Of a stretch of 64,000 nt of DNA, positions 23,518 to 31,119 are shown one piece after another (positions within the stretch are counted from its first letter, which is position 1; the number at the start of each line of letters is the position of its first letter). The DNA lies in contig NZ_CP053985.1 of assembly GCF_013267355.1 (NCBI RefSeq), positions 3,844,001 through 3,908,000 of the forward strand. Reading direction: 5' to 3'. Source of the stretch: Achromobacter pestifer (GTDB lineage: Bacteria; Pseudomonadota; Gammaproteobacteria; Burkholderiales; Burkholderiaceae_B). Under the pieces are notes generated by a model. That model saw only the letters and a program-made list of their open reading frames with translations, did no database searches and was not told where the DNA came from. Position numbers and translations under genes: made by a program.

Positions 23518-23837
23518 GGCGGGGTCTCCAGGCGGGATGGCGACAGACGAGGCCTAGCATCGCCGAGACGAGAAACAATCGCAACAAAGAATTTCAAACC
23601 GCTTGTGTCAGCCGTTACGTTTTTTTTTGTGGCTGCCAGACTTGACGCGCCAGCAGGCCGCGCCATTGCTGGCGCTGCAGCCGTGTTTCGTGCCAGGCCG
23701 CTGGCGCGGGGCCGCAGCGGCTCGGAGCGGCCCTATCTGCGCCATGTTTCAGGCCTCAGGTAAACGTTGCGATCCAGCCCCAAGCCATTAGTATCCGCGC
23801 ACAACAAACCGATCCCGCCTAACCCAAGGACCGCTCC
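23518..23837. other. 320-bp gap: divergent promoters, an inverted repeat and a T9 tract
   Basis: No convincing gene. The region separates a leftward GST gene from a rightward lipoprotein gene, so it should hold both promoters. Visible structure: a run of nine T (23620-23628) and a perfect 9-bp inverted repeat GCGCCAGCA (23647-23655) / TGCTGGCGC (23667-23675). A good ribosome-binding site AAGGA lies 7 bases before the ATG at 23838. Base composition in the middle is as GC-rich as coding DNA, but frames are short. Confidence 0.5.
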
Positions 23838-24887
23838 ATGACCCTGATGCGACCGCGACTAGCCTTGTCCGCCCTGACGCTCATGCTGGCTCTGTCGGGC
23901 TGCGCGCCCCACCCGTTCCTGAGCGCGGAGGGCACCCGGAACGATCCGCGCTATGCCCAGCTATTGGACCTGATCGACGCGGCGCTCAAGGACAACATGG
24001 CCGTGGTGCTGGTGGCCGATATCATGCCGCATCGTTCGCTGGGCGACGCGTTGGAAATGACCAAATGGACCTCGCGCGTCATCTGGATGTACGAAAAGGA
24101 TCCGCGGATAACCTTCAGCCGAGGTTTCGAGACCAATTCGCTGCAGCGGGACAAGAAGACGACCTACCTGTTCCAGGCCTTCGAGGTGCATATCCTGCCG
24201 CCCGGAAAATACCTGTTGACCGGCGGTGACGATTACAAGTTGAATGCGCTGCTCGAGCAGGTCGGCGCCCAGGACGGCAAGGTCGGGTCGGGCCGAGGCG
24301 CCAACGGCACCGCCTACCTGTCGCCCGAGCTCTATCGCGAGTTCTACAGGGAAACCAACTGGCGCGACGCCACCTATGGCACCGAGACCAAGACGCGCAA
24401 GGTCTGCACCGCCGTGCACATGGCCTCGGGCGCCTGCGTGAGCTGGGGCGAGCAGCAGTACAGCGAGACCACGCAGCTCGGCGCCGCCGGCTACCGCGAA
24501 GAGACCGATTCCCGCGATATTCCCGCGATCAAGGTGCAGGCGCGCATCCCGCCGCAGCAGGCGCTGGCAAGCTTCACCCTCCAGGGCGGCCAACTGGTGC
24601 TGAGCCAGCGCATGCATCTGAAGACGCCAAGCTACAAATACCGGCAATCGGCCTGCCGCGCGGTCGATCCCAAGATGATCGAATGTCCGCTTGAAGACCT
24701 GACCGTCTACACTCGGCCGGCGCCCATGGAGTTCACGCAGAAGTACATCGAGCGGCTTGCGAACGTAAGCGCGGAACACCGTGAGCTGCTGTCCAAAATG
24801 ATCCCCATGCAGATCACGCCCCTGGTCAAGCAGGGCATGGAGGATCCGGTCTGGGGCGTGCCGCTGTCGCTGCGCAAGGGCAAGTAG
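23838..24887 (+). CDS. Predicted lipoprotein of unknown function
   Basis: A 349-residue protein with a lipoprotein signal: basic start, hydrophobic stretch and lipobox LALSGC with Cys22 as the lipidated residue. Residues after the Cys are APHPF, with no Asp at +2, so outer-membrane sorting is expected. The mature part is mixed alpha/beta with many aromatic residues, no transmembrane segment, and several Cys (CTAVHMASGAC, SAC, EC) that may form disulfides. I do not recognise a family. It stands alone, with its own upstream region and a convergent LysR-type gene after it. Confidence 0.75.
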   Translation: MTLMRPRLALSALTLMLALSGCAPHPFLSAEGTRNDPRYAQLLDLIDAALKDNMAVVLVADIMPHRSLGDALEMTKWTSRVIWMYEKDPRITFSRGFETNSLQRDKKTTYLFQAFEVHILPPGKYLLTGGDDYKLNALLEQVGAQDGKVGSGRGANGTAYLSPELYREFYRETNWRDATYGTETKTRKVCTAVHMASGACVSWGEQQYSETTQLGAAGYREETDSRDIPAIKVQARIPPQQALASFTLQGGQLVLSQRMHLKTPSYKYRQSACRAVDPKMIECPLEDLTVYTRPAPMEFTQKYIERLANVSAEHRELLSKMIPMQITPLVKQGMEDPVWGVPLSLRKGK

Positions 24888-24939
24888 GCGACCAGCCGGG
24901 GCGCCGGAAAGTAGTGACCGTACTCCTGCCGCAGGCAGA

Positions 24940-25905
24940 TTAGTCGATAGCCCCTTTTGGGGGTGAGGACAGGCCCCTGAGGATGTCGAGCAATTCCTTG
25001 ACGGGATGACGCATTGCCTCCGGGCCGCTGCGCGCAATCAACGCCAATGGCGGCATGGTGGCGCCCGGCCTTACGTCAAGAATGACCATTTCCTTGTTCA
25101 GTCTGGTTTCTTCCAATGCGTGTTGTTCCCGCATTGGTCCGATGCCGCCCGGATCCAAACGAAGAAACGTCAACACCGTCAGCGTGGAAAGACATTCGAT
25201 GCTGGGCTGAGGGGGCGTGACCCCCTCGGTCAGGCAGGCCGCTATGACCGCGCGTCGCAGCAGCGATCCGCGTGGCGGCAGGATCCAGTCCTCGTTGGCC
25301 AGTTGGGCCCAGGAGATTTTCTTCCGGCGTGCAAGCGGGTGCGTTCTGGCCGCCACCACGCTGAGGCGGTCGCTGGCCAGCAGATTGACCTGCAGCCTGT
25401 CCAGGCGTTCGTTGTTGAACTCGTCTGGCGCCAGCGCGCCAACGATGCAATCGAGCTCTCCCCGCAACAGCTCCGCGATCAACAGGTCTATCTGGAACTC
25501 GCGGATCTGAACCACGAGATTGGGCATGCGGCGGCGCAGTTCCACGATGCCGGAAGGCAGCATGTTGGAACCGGAGAACGTTCCGATCCGGATCAGCCCG
25601 GACCCGCCGGACCTCATGATGGCCGCCTCTTCCTGAGCCGCGCCGAGGCCGGCCATCAAGACGTCCGAACGGCGTATCAGCTCTGCCCCGATGTGGTTTG
25701 CGGCTATGCCGCGCGCCATGCGGTCAAAAAGAGGGCCGCCGAAGACCTCTTCTATCTCTTTGATCATCCGCGTCACGGCGGGTTGGGAGAGATGCATGCG
25801 TTCCGCCGCAGCATGCACCGTCGAAACTTCCCGCAAATGGCTGAGCAGTTCCAGGTGCCGGATCCTCAGGCGCTTGAGCAGGTTGGAATCAGCGTTTTCC
25901 ATCAT
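24940..25905 (-). CDS. LysR-family transcriptional regulator
   Basis: A LysR regulator of about 321 residues. The N-terminal helix-turn-helix (VSTVHAAAERMHLSQPAVTR) is followed by a linker helix and two periplasmic-binding-like halves (LIRIGTFSGSNMLPSGIVEL onward). The start is uncertain: I use the first ATG at 25905, but an in-frame TTG at 25938 and a second ATG at 25902 are possible. GAGGAG directly abuts the chosen ATG, closer than usual. Divergent from the TPP-enzyme genes, with a candidate operator at 25961-25984 between them. It most likely activates that operon with a pathway intermediate as co-inducer. Confidence 0.88.
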   Translation of the reverse strand: MMENADSNLLKRLRIRHLELLSHLREVSTVHAAAERMHLSQPAVTRMIKEIEEVFGGPLFDRMARGIAANHIGAELIRRSDVLMAGLGAAQEEAAIMRSGGSGLIRIGTFSGSNMLPSGIVELRRRMPNLVVQIREFQIDLLIAELLRGELDCIVGALAPDEFNNERLDRLQVNLLASDRLSVVAARTHPLARRKKISWAQLANEDWILPPRGSLLRRAVIAACLTEGVTPPQPSIECLSTLTVLTFLRLDPGGIGPMREQHALEETRLNKEMVILDVRPGATMPPLALIARSGPEAMRHPVKELLDILRGLSSPPKGAID

Positions 25906-25960
25906 CTCCTCGATCCGTTTTTCGTATCGATGTATCAAATTAAATGAATGGTGGATTATT

Positions 25961-25984
25961 GATCAGATTCCTAGAATTTGGATC
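25961..25984. promoter_or_regulatory. Candidate LysR operator
   Basis: A small perfect dyad ATTC-CTA-GAAT (25967-25977) is framed by two GATC tetramers (25961-25964 and 25981-25984). It lies in the short AT-rich space between the divergent lysR-type gene and the GTG start at 26007. Position fits a LysR activator/autorepressor site; the match to the T-N11-A rule is only approximate. Confidence 0.4.
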
Positions 25985-26006
25985 ACTGCGTAGATGAGAT
26001 GACACC

Positions 26007-26534
26007 GTGACCACTTTGCTAGCCTCCGTGCCCGCCACCGCCATCGTCGAACGGCTCGATGCAGGCGGATTCCACAAGATCGTGACCGTGCCCGACTTCG
26101 TGCAGCTCTCGGTCCATGACCTGATCGACAAGACGCCGAACTTCCAGGTTATCCGCTGCTCGGATGAAAACCAGGCGATCCATGTCGCGGGAGGTCTCCA
26201 TATCGGAGGCCACAGAGTCGCCGTGCTGATACAGAACCAGGGCTTGCTCAATTGCCTCAACAGCCTGCGGGCGGTGGGCCTGGATGCGGGCCTGTCCATG
26301 CTGCTGATGATCGGCCAATTTGGCAGGGAGTATTCCAATGTCGGGAACGATCCCTCCCTGTCGCGGCGCCGCGTAGTCAACCTGGTGGAACCCGTCCTGG
26401 ACGTCATGGGCATCGATCATTGGCGCCTGGACGGCCCGCAAGATTTGCCCAACATCGACATGGCAATCGAATCCTGCGCTGCCCGGTCGGGGCCTGCCGC
26501 GGTGCTGATCGGCCACTACACAGCCTGGAACTAG
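26007..26534 (+). CDS. Thiamine-diphosphate decarboxylase, PYR-domain subunit (sulfopyruvate decarboxylase alpha-like)
   Basis: A 175-residue protein equal to one TPP pyrimidine-binding domain, as in the separate alpha subunit of sulfopyruvate decarboxylase (ComD) and related phosphonopyruvate decarboxylases. Glu54 in CSDENQAIHVAGGL is in the position of the glutamate that activates the cofactor. The motif QNQGLLNCLNSLRA, followed by LLMIGQFGRE, is typical. The start is GTG at 26007. The beta subunit follows two bases after its stop, and both parts are needed for one active site at their interface. It probably decarboxylates a 2-oxo acid. No coenzyme M genes are nearby, so sulfopyruvate is not necessarily the substrate. 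Confidence 0.8.
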   Translation: MTTLLASVPATAIVERLDAGGFHKIVTVPDFVQLSVHDLIDKTPNFQVIRCSDENQAIHVAGGLHIGGHRVAVLIQNQGLLNCLNSLRAVGLDAGLSMLLMIGQFGREYSNVGNDPSLSRRRVVNLVEPVLDVMGIDHWRLDGPQDLPNIDMAIESCAARSGPAAVLIGHYTAWN

Positions 26535-26536
26535 CC

Positions 26537-27139
26537 ATGAGCATTTCAACGCAAGACGCCTGCAAGATAATTCGAGAAGCACGGGCTGATGCCATCGTGA
26601 TCAGCACGATGTCGGCCATGCACAGCATGGACCAGATCGATCCAGAATACGCCTTCGGCCTTTCATCGGTCCCGCTGATGGGGGGGGCGGCCGGCCTGGG
26701 ACTGGGCCTGGCGCTCTCTTGTCCAGAACGCAAAATCATCATTCTCGATGGCGACGCCAGTTTGCTCATGGAGCTTGGCGTGCTTGCCACGGTGGCGGGC
26801 ATGCGGCCGTCGAATTTCTACCATTTCGTGTTCGCCAACGGCGTGCAGTTCAACGGCGGCGCAAACCTGGCGGTGGCGGGGGAAGGGAGGGTCGACTTCC
26901 GGGCGGCGGCCTTGGCTTCGGGCTACGCGGGCGCGATCCGGTTCAGGCAGGAGGACGAGCTTCGCGCTGGAATAGGCGCATGGCTTGCAGCGCCGGCGCC
27001 CGTGCTGATCGAGCTTGAGATTGAACCCATCCCGGCCCGATTCGGCCCGCAACTTGCGCAACCGGAACAAGGCGACGCGCGCTTCGCGCGCATGGGAACG
27101 GAAGCGCGGCGATTGATGCGCGCGCTGGGAACGGCATGA
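26537..27139 (+). CDS. Thiamine-diphosphate decarboxylase, PP-domain subunit (sulfopyruvate decarboxylase beta-like)
   Basis: A 200-residue protein equal to the TPP diphosphate-binding domain. The magnesium/TPP motif begins with GDAS at 72-75 and ends with Asn101 (VFANG), a 28-residue span as in the GD-x-N motif of this superfamily. GGAAGLGLGLAL lies just before it. It pairs with the PYR subunit encoded immediately upstream. Its stop overlaps the GMC oxidoreductase start by 4 bases (ATGA), so the oxidation and decarboxylation steps are probably consecutive. Possible products are an aldehyde (non-oxidative decarboxylation) or a carboligation product. Substrate unknown. Confidence 0.82.
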   Translation: MSISTQDACKIIREARADAIVISTMSAMHSMDQIDPEYAFGLSSVPLMGGAAGLGLGLALSCPERKIIILDGDASLLMELGVLATVAGMRPSNFYHFVFANGVQFNGGANLAVAGEGRVDFRAAALASGYAGAIRFRQEDELRAGIGAWLAAPAPVLIELEIEPIPARFGPQLAQPEQGDARFARMGTEARRLMRALGTA

Positions 27140-28764
27140 TGGGTTCGCCAAAAATCGTAGACTATGTGGTGGTTGGAGGCGGGTCGGCAGGTTGCGCCGT
27201 TGCGGCCGGATTGGCCCGCTGCGGCAAGCACAGTGTCATGTTGTTGGAGGCCGGAAAGGCCGAGCGGAGCATCTGGATAAGAGTGCCCGCAGGGGTCGCC
27301 TACCTCATCCGTGACGAGCGGGTCGTGAGGAAGTTCTACACGCAGCCGGAGACCCGTCTCAAGGATCGCCCGATCTATTGGCCGCGCGGTCGCGTGCTGG
27401 GCGGATCGTCCGCGGTCAACGGCATGATCTGGGTACATGGCGATCCCAAGGAATACGACCGTTGGCGCGACGAGTACGGCCTTTCCGGCTGGGACGGTGA
27501 TTCGTTCAAGACCTATCTGCGGCGCATTGAGAATTTCCGGGCTGGAGACCCTGCGATCCGCGGCCGGGGAGGTCCCGTCGTCGTCAGCGAGTATGGTCCT
27601 CGCCAGCCGCTCATGGATGCGTTCGTGGCCGCGTGTGTGCAAGCCGGCGTACCGGCGAATTCCGATTACAACGGGAAGGACTACGAGGGAGTCGGATATC
27701 TGCAGATGAACACCCGGCGAGGACTCCGGGTCAGCGCTCGCGACGCGTATCTCAAGTCGCTGCCGCGCGGGAGCGCGCTGCATGTGATTACAGGGGCGAT
27801 GGTTGAGCAAATCCTGTTCGAAGGCAGTCGCGCATGCGGCGTCGAGTACCGCAAGGATGGGGCGCGTTGCCGAGTCCTTGCAGCCAAGGAAGTCATCCTG
27901 TCAGCGGGCGCGCTGCAATCGCCGCAATTGTTGGAGCTCTCAGGGATAGGCGACCCGCAGCGTCTCTCCGGGTTGGGGATTTCCGTCCGGCATCATGCGC
28001 AATTGGTGGGCGAGGGCTTGCGCGATCATCTTCATGTGCGGCTGACCTATGAATGCCGCAATGCGCGGACGCTCAACCAGATTGTGCCCAGTCCGTGGCG
28101 TAAGGCGCTGATGGCATTGCGGCTGGCGGCGAGCGGAGACGGTTTGATGAGCAGCGCAAGCGCCGTTGCTCATGCCTTGGTCCGGACCGATCCCGGACTG
28201 GATCAACCCGACGCCAAGTTGCAGTTGCACTATCTGTCCAGCGAGGATGCCAGAACCGCAGGCAAGCTGGTGCTCGACGACTTCCCCGGATTCTCGATCG
28301 GCACCTTCGCGCTGAGGCCGAAGTCACAAGGCTCGGTTCACATTACATCGAAGGATCCCAACGCCTCTCCCTCCATCCGTGGGAACTATCTCCATCATCC
28401 CGAAGATGTGCGTTCGACGCTGGGAGCGCTTCGGCTCGCGCGCCAGGTCGCCGAACAGCCCGCGTTGTCGAAATTCATCGTACGGGAGACGAGGCCGGGT
28501 CCTGGCTGCACTTCGGATGAAGCCTTGCTGGACTACGTCGGTGCGCTGGGCCAGACCTCATATCACCCGGTCGGCTCATGCCGTATGGGAACCGATGCGG
28601 AATCGGTCGTAGACGAACGCTTGCGCGTGCGGGGAGTCTCCTGCCTGCGGATAGCAGATGCTTCCGTCATGCCGACCATGCCGTCGGCAAATACCAACGC
28701 ACCCTCGATCGCCATTGGGGAGAAGGCGGTTGACATGATTCTGGAAGATGCAGGCCACGCATAA
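27136..28764 (+). CDS. GMC-family FAD oxidoreductase (choline dehydrogenase-like)
   Basis: A 542-residue flavoprotein of standard GMC length. Dinucleotide motif VVVGGGSAGC (11-20); GMC signature 1 around GRVLGGSSAVNGMIWVHG; signature 2 around AGALQSPQLLELSGIG. Active-site pair His477 (SYHPVGSCRMG) and Asn521 (NTNAPS), matching the His/Asn pair of choline dehydrogenase. It oxidises a primary or secondary alcohol and passes electrons to the respiratory chain. Coupled by a 4-base overlap to the TPP decarboxylase subunit upstream and followed by a Bug receptor, so a hydroxy-acid or alcohol imported by Bug is a plausible substrate. Confidence 0.92.
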   Translation: MMGSPKIVDYVVVGGGSAGCAVAAGLARCGKHSVMLLEAGKAERSIWIRVPAGVAYLIRDERVVRKFYTQPETRLKDRPIYWPRGRVLGGSSAVNGMIWVHGDPKEYDRWRDEYGLSGWDGDSFKTYLRRIENFRAGDPAIRGRGGPVVVSEYGPRQPLMDAFVAACVQAGVPANSDYNGKDYEGVGYLQMNTRRGLRVSARDAYLKSLPRGSALHVITGAMVEQILFEGSRACGVEYRKDGARCRVLAAKEVILSAGALQSPQLLELSGIGDPQRLSGLGISVRHHAQLVGEGLRDHLHVRLTYECRNARTLNQIVPSPWRKALMALRLAASGDGLMSSASAVAHALVRTDPGLDQPDAKLQLHYLSSEDARTAGKLVLDDFPGFSIGTFALRPKSQGSVHITSKDPNASPSIRGNYLHHPEDVRSTLGALRLARQVAEQPALSKFIVRETRPGPGCTSDEALLDYVGALGQTSYHPVGSCRMGTDAESVVDERLRVRGVSCLRIADASVMPTMPSANTNAPSIAIGEKAVDMILEDAGHA

Positions 28765-28782
28765 CAATTTTCGAGAAAAACC

Positions 28783-29760
28783 ATGAAAAAACACATCAGA
28801 GGACTCATCGTTTTTGCATCACTTTGCTGCGTCACGGCTCCCGCCTGGGCGCAAAGTGATGCGGCCTTCCCCACGAAACCAATCAGACTGATTGTTCCGT
28901 CACCCGCGGGCGGAGAGCCGGACACGCTGGCAAGGCTGGTGGCGCAGCAGATGAGCGCCGATCTGCGGCAGCCTGTCATCGTGGAGAACAAGGCGGGGGC
29001 GGGCGGATTGATCGGAATCGCCGCCCTGGCCAATTCCAAGCCCGATGGCTACACGATAGGCGTTTCTTATCAGGCAGCCTTGTCGTTGTCGCCGCACCTG
29101 CTCGTGAAGAAGCTCTTCGACCCTTTGACGGACATTGCGGGCATCGGGCTGATTTCAGTTTCCGGCAATGCGCTGATGGTTCCCGCGAAGTCGCCCATTT
29201 CCTCCTATGCGGACTTGGTACAGCGCGCCAAGGCCAGTCCCGGAACGATGAACTTCGGCTCCTGGGGGGACGGCAGCGCCGGGCACATTAGCGGCGAGAT
29301 CATGAAGCGGCACGCCAATATCAGCATTCAGCACGTCGCTTACAAGGGGTCGAGCGAGGCACTGATGGGAATGCTGGGCGGGGATCTGGACGCGACGTTC
29401 GGAGGCTGGGCGCTGGCCTCTGCGCAGGCGAAGGCGGGGGCTGTCCGGATCCTGGCCGTGACGTCTCCCGAGCGGGCCAGCATGTTCCCCGATGCGCCGA
29501 CGTTCCTGGAACTCGGCATACCATTCGGCCTCAACTCCTGGTACGGCGTGATCGCGCCCGCTGGCGTACCCGCGCCGATTGTTCAGCGCCTGCAGGCGTC
29601 CGTGGAACGAGCGGTCGGCCAGGAGTCGGTGGCGGCAAGCCTGAAATCGATGGGGATGCAGCCACAGTCGTCCACTGCGGCAGAGTTGCAGCAGCGCATC
29701 AAGAACGATTATGAGGTATGGGGCAAGGAGATTTCCGCGGCGGGGATCAAGCCCCGCTAG
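28783..29760 (+). CDS. Bug-family (TctC) substrate-binding protein
   Basis: A 325-residue periplasmic receptor. Signal peptide MKKHIRGLIVFASLCCVTAP ending at AWAQ; mature start FPTKPIRLIVPSPAGGEPD, then NKAGAGGLIG, KPDGYT and HVAYKGSSEALMGMLGGDLD. Position 18 bases after the GMC gene and same strand make it the last gene of the LysR-associated operon. It would deliver the carboxylate that the GMC and TPP enzymes consume. No membrane partner is visible. Not especially close to the other four Bug proteins of the window. Confidence 0.93.
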   Translation: MKKHIRGLIVFASLCCVTAPAWAQSDAAFPTKPIRLIVPSPAGGEPDTLARLVAQQMSADLRQPVIVENKAGAGGLIGIAALANSKPDGYTIGVSYQAALSLSPHLLVKKLFDPLTDIAGIGLISVSGNALMVPAKSPISSYADLVQRAKASPGTMNFGSWGDGSAGHISGEIMKRHANISIQHVAYKGSSEALMGMLGGDLDATFGGWALASAQAKAGAVRILAVTSPERASMFPDAPTFLELGIPFGLNSWYGVIAPAGVPAPIVQRLQASVERAVGQESVAASLKSMGMQPQSSTAAELQQRIKNDYEVWGKEISAAGIKPR

Positions 29761-29848
29761 CTGATAGGCCCGCTTCTGATCCAGAACGGAACTGGAATTA
29801 GCGTTATCCTGCCGCCAGACTAGATCGTCGGCTGCCATTCCCAGCGGG

Positions 29849-31105
29849 ATGGCGCCGAGGCCGCAACCGGCGAGGACTGCGCACTTGAAGCAAATCCGGC
29901 ACTACCTGCTTGGCATCATCGTCTCCCTCCTGCTGGCAGGATTGCTGGCATTCCTCGGCATCGTGTTCGTTTCCAGCCCCAACCTCGGCTGGGGCGCGCA
30001 GGCGCTGCTGGGCTATGGCGTGTTGTTCGGCGGACCGCTGGCCGTGACGCTGGCGCTGTGCTGGATCGTGTACATGGTGCGCGACAAGGGCCAGGTGCCG
30101 GGCCGCGTCCATGCGTTGCTGTTCGTGCCCTCGGTGCTTGCGTTGGCCATCGTGCCCGTCAGCGACTCCATCGAGCAGGGCAGGCAGGACCGCTTTCGGG
30201 AGTCACACCCCGCGATCGCGGAGACGCACATCAATCTGAGCGGCCGCACCGTCTGGCCGGACAGTCGCGGCGGGAGCCTGTCTTCCGGCGCATCGCCGTA
30301 CCTGGAGCCCGGGTCGGCGGAGCAACGCATGTTTTCGCGCTTTCACCGCTATCCGAATCAGGGGCCAGCGGCCAGAGAGACGTTTCCCTACGACGGCGCG
30401 CGCCTGAAGGGCGGCGTGGACCGCTACGTGTACTCCAGCCAGGACGGAACGCCCGGCGCATCCGTGCCGCTGCAGCGCTTGCCATACCCGGATCTCGGCA
30501 AGCTGCCCTCGGCGTTCGCATATGGCGAGGCGGCGCTGGTGGTCTACCAGTACTACCACTATGCCGACCACGTCGAGGTTGCGCCGGGTATTGCGCGCTT
30601 CGCCGGCACGACCGAGGACCAGATGGAGGCTGCCGGGATTCCCGGCTTGGCGATATTCGGTCTGGAGAACCTGACGCCGCAGACCATCGCCAGGGTGGAG
30701 ATCAACGGCCAGGCCTACGACATGGGTTCGTACGCGGCGCGCGGCGTGTTGCCGGGCCCTTGCGATCCGGCGCGCGGCGGCAGTCCGGTCCTGCTCGATC
30801 TGGAGCAGCCCTTGCGGGTGCGTTGGCAGACGATGGAAGCGCCCGGGACCTGGCGCGAGGCGATGGCGACCGTGCCGGCCTTCAGCGCGGCGAGCAGGAA
30901 AGATCCGGACAAGGGCCTGGTGCGCGTGCGCCTGTACTTCTTGCCCGATGAAACGGTGGCCGCCGAGCGCTACAGGGAGATCCGCGTGCGCGGAGAACTC
31001 TCCATCCGCTCCACCGGCCTGCCCGCCGCCGCGCAAGCCTATACGGGCTGCGGCGGCGCGTATTTCGGCTACAACCCGCAGACCGTGAAGCTGCTGGACA
31101 ACTGA
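29849..31105 (+). CDS. Membrane-anchored protein of unknown function
   Basis: A 418-residue protein. Three hydrophobic segments in the first 120 residues (about 18-42 LLGIIVSLLLAGLLAFLGIV, 50-75 with LLGYGVLFGGPLAVTLALCW, 88-105 LLFVPSVLALAIVPV) precede a large soluble region of about 300 residues, probably outside the cytoplasm. That region is rich in Tyr and Gly (YQYYHYADHVEV), and its Cys pair (GPCDPA, GCGG) may form a disulfide. I do not recognise the family. It converges, with a 14-bp gap, on another unrecognised membrane protein; the two may act together but the gap alone does not prove it. Confidence 0.7.
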   Translation: MAPRPQPARTAHLKQIRHYLLGIIVSLLLAGLLAFLGIVFVSSPNLGWGAQALLGYGVLFGGPLAVTLALCWIVYMVRDKGQVPGRVHALLFVPSVLALAIVPVSDSIEQGRQDRFRESHPAIAETHINLSGRTVWPDSRGGSLSSGASPYLEPGSAEQRMFSRFHRYPNQGPAARETFPYDGARLKGGVDRYVYSSQDGTPGASVPLQRLPYPDLGKLPSAFAYGEAALVVYQYYHYADHVEVAPGIARFAGTTEDQMEAAGIPGLAIFGLENLTPQTIARVEINGQAYDMGSYAARGVLPGPCDPARGGSPVLLDLEQPLRVRWQTMEAPGTWREAMATVPAFSAASRKDPDKGLVRVRLYFLPDETVAAERYREIRVRGELSIRSTGLPAAAQAYTGCGGAYFGYNPQTVKLLDN

Positions 31106-31119
31106 AGCCTGCGTGCGCC

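Noticed and set aside
25967..25977. Part of a transposon end or attachment site
   Set aside because: The dyad is short, there is no integrase or transposase in the window and no matching direct repeat nearby.
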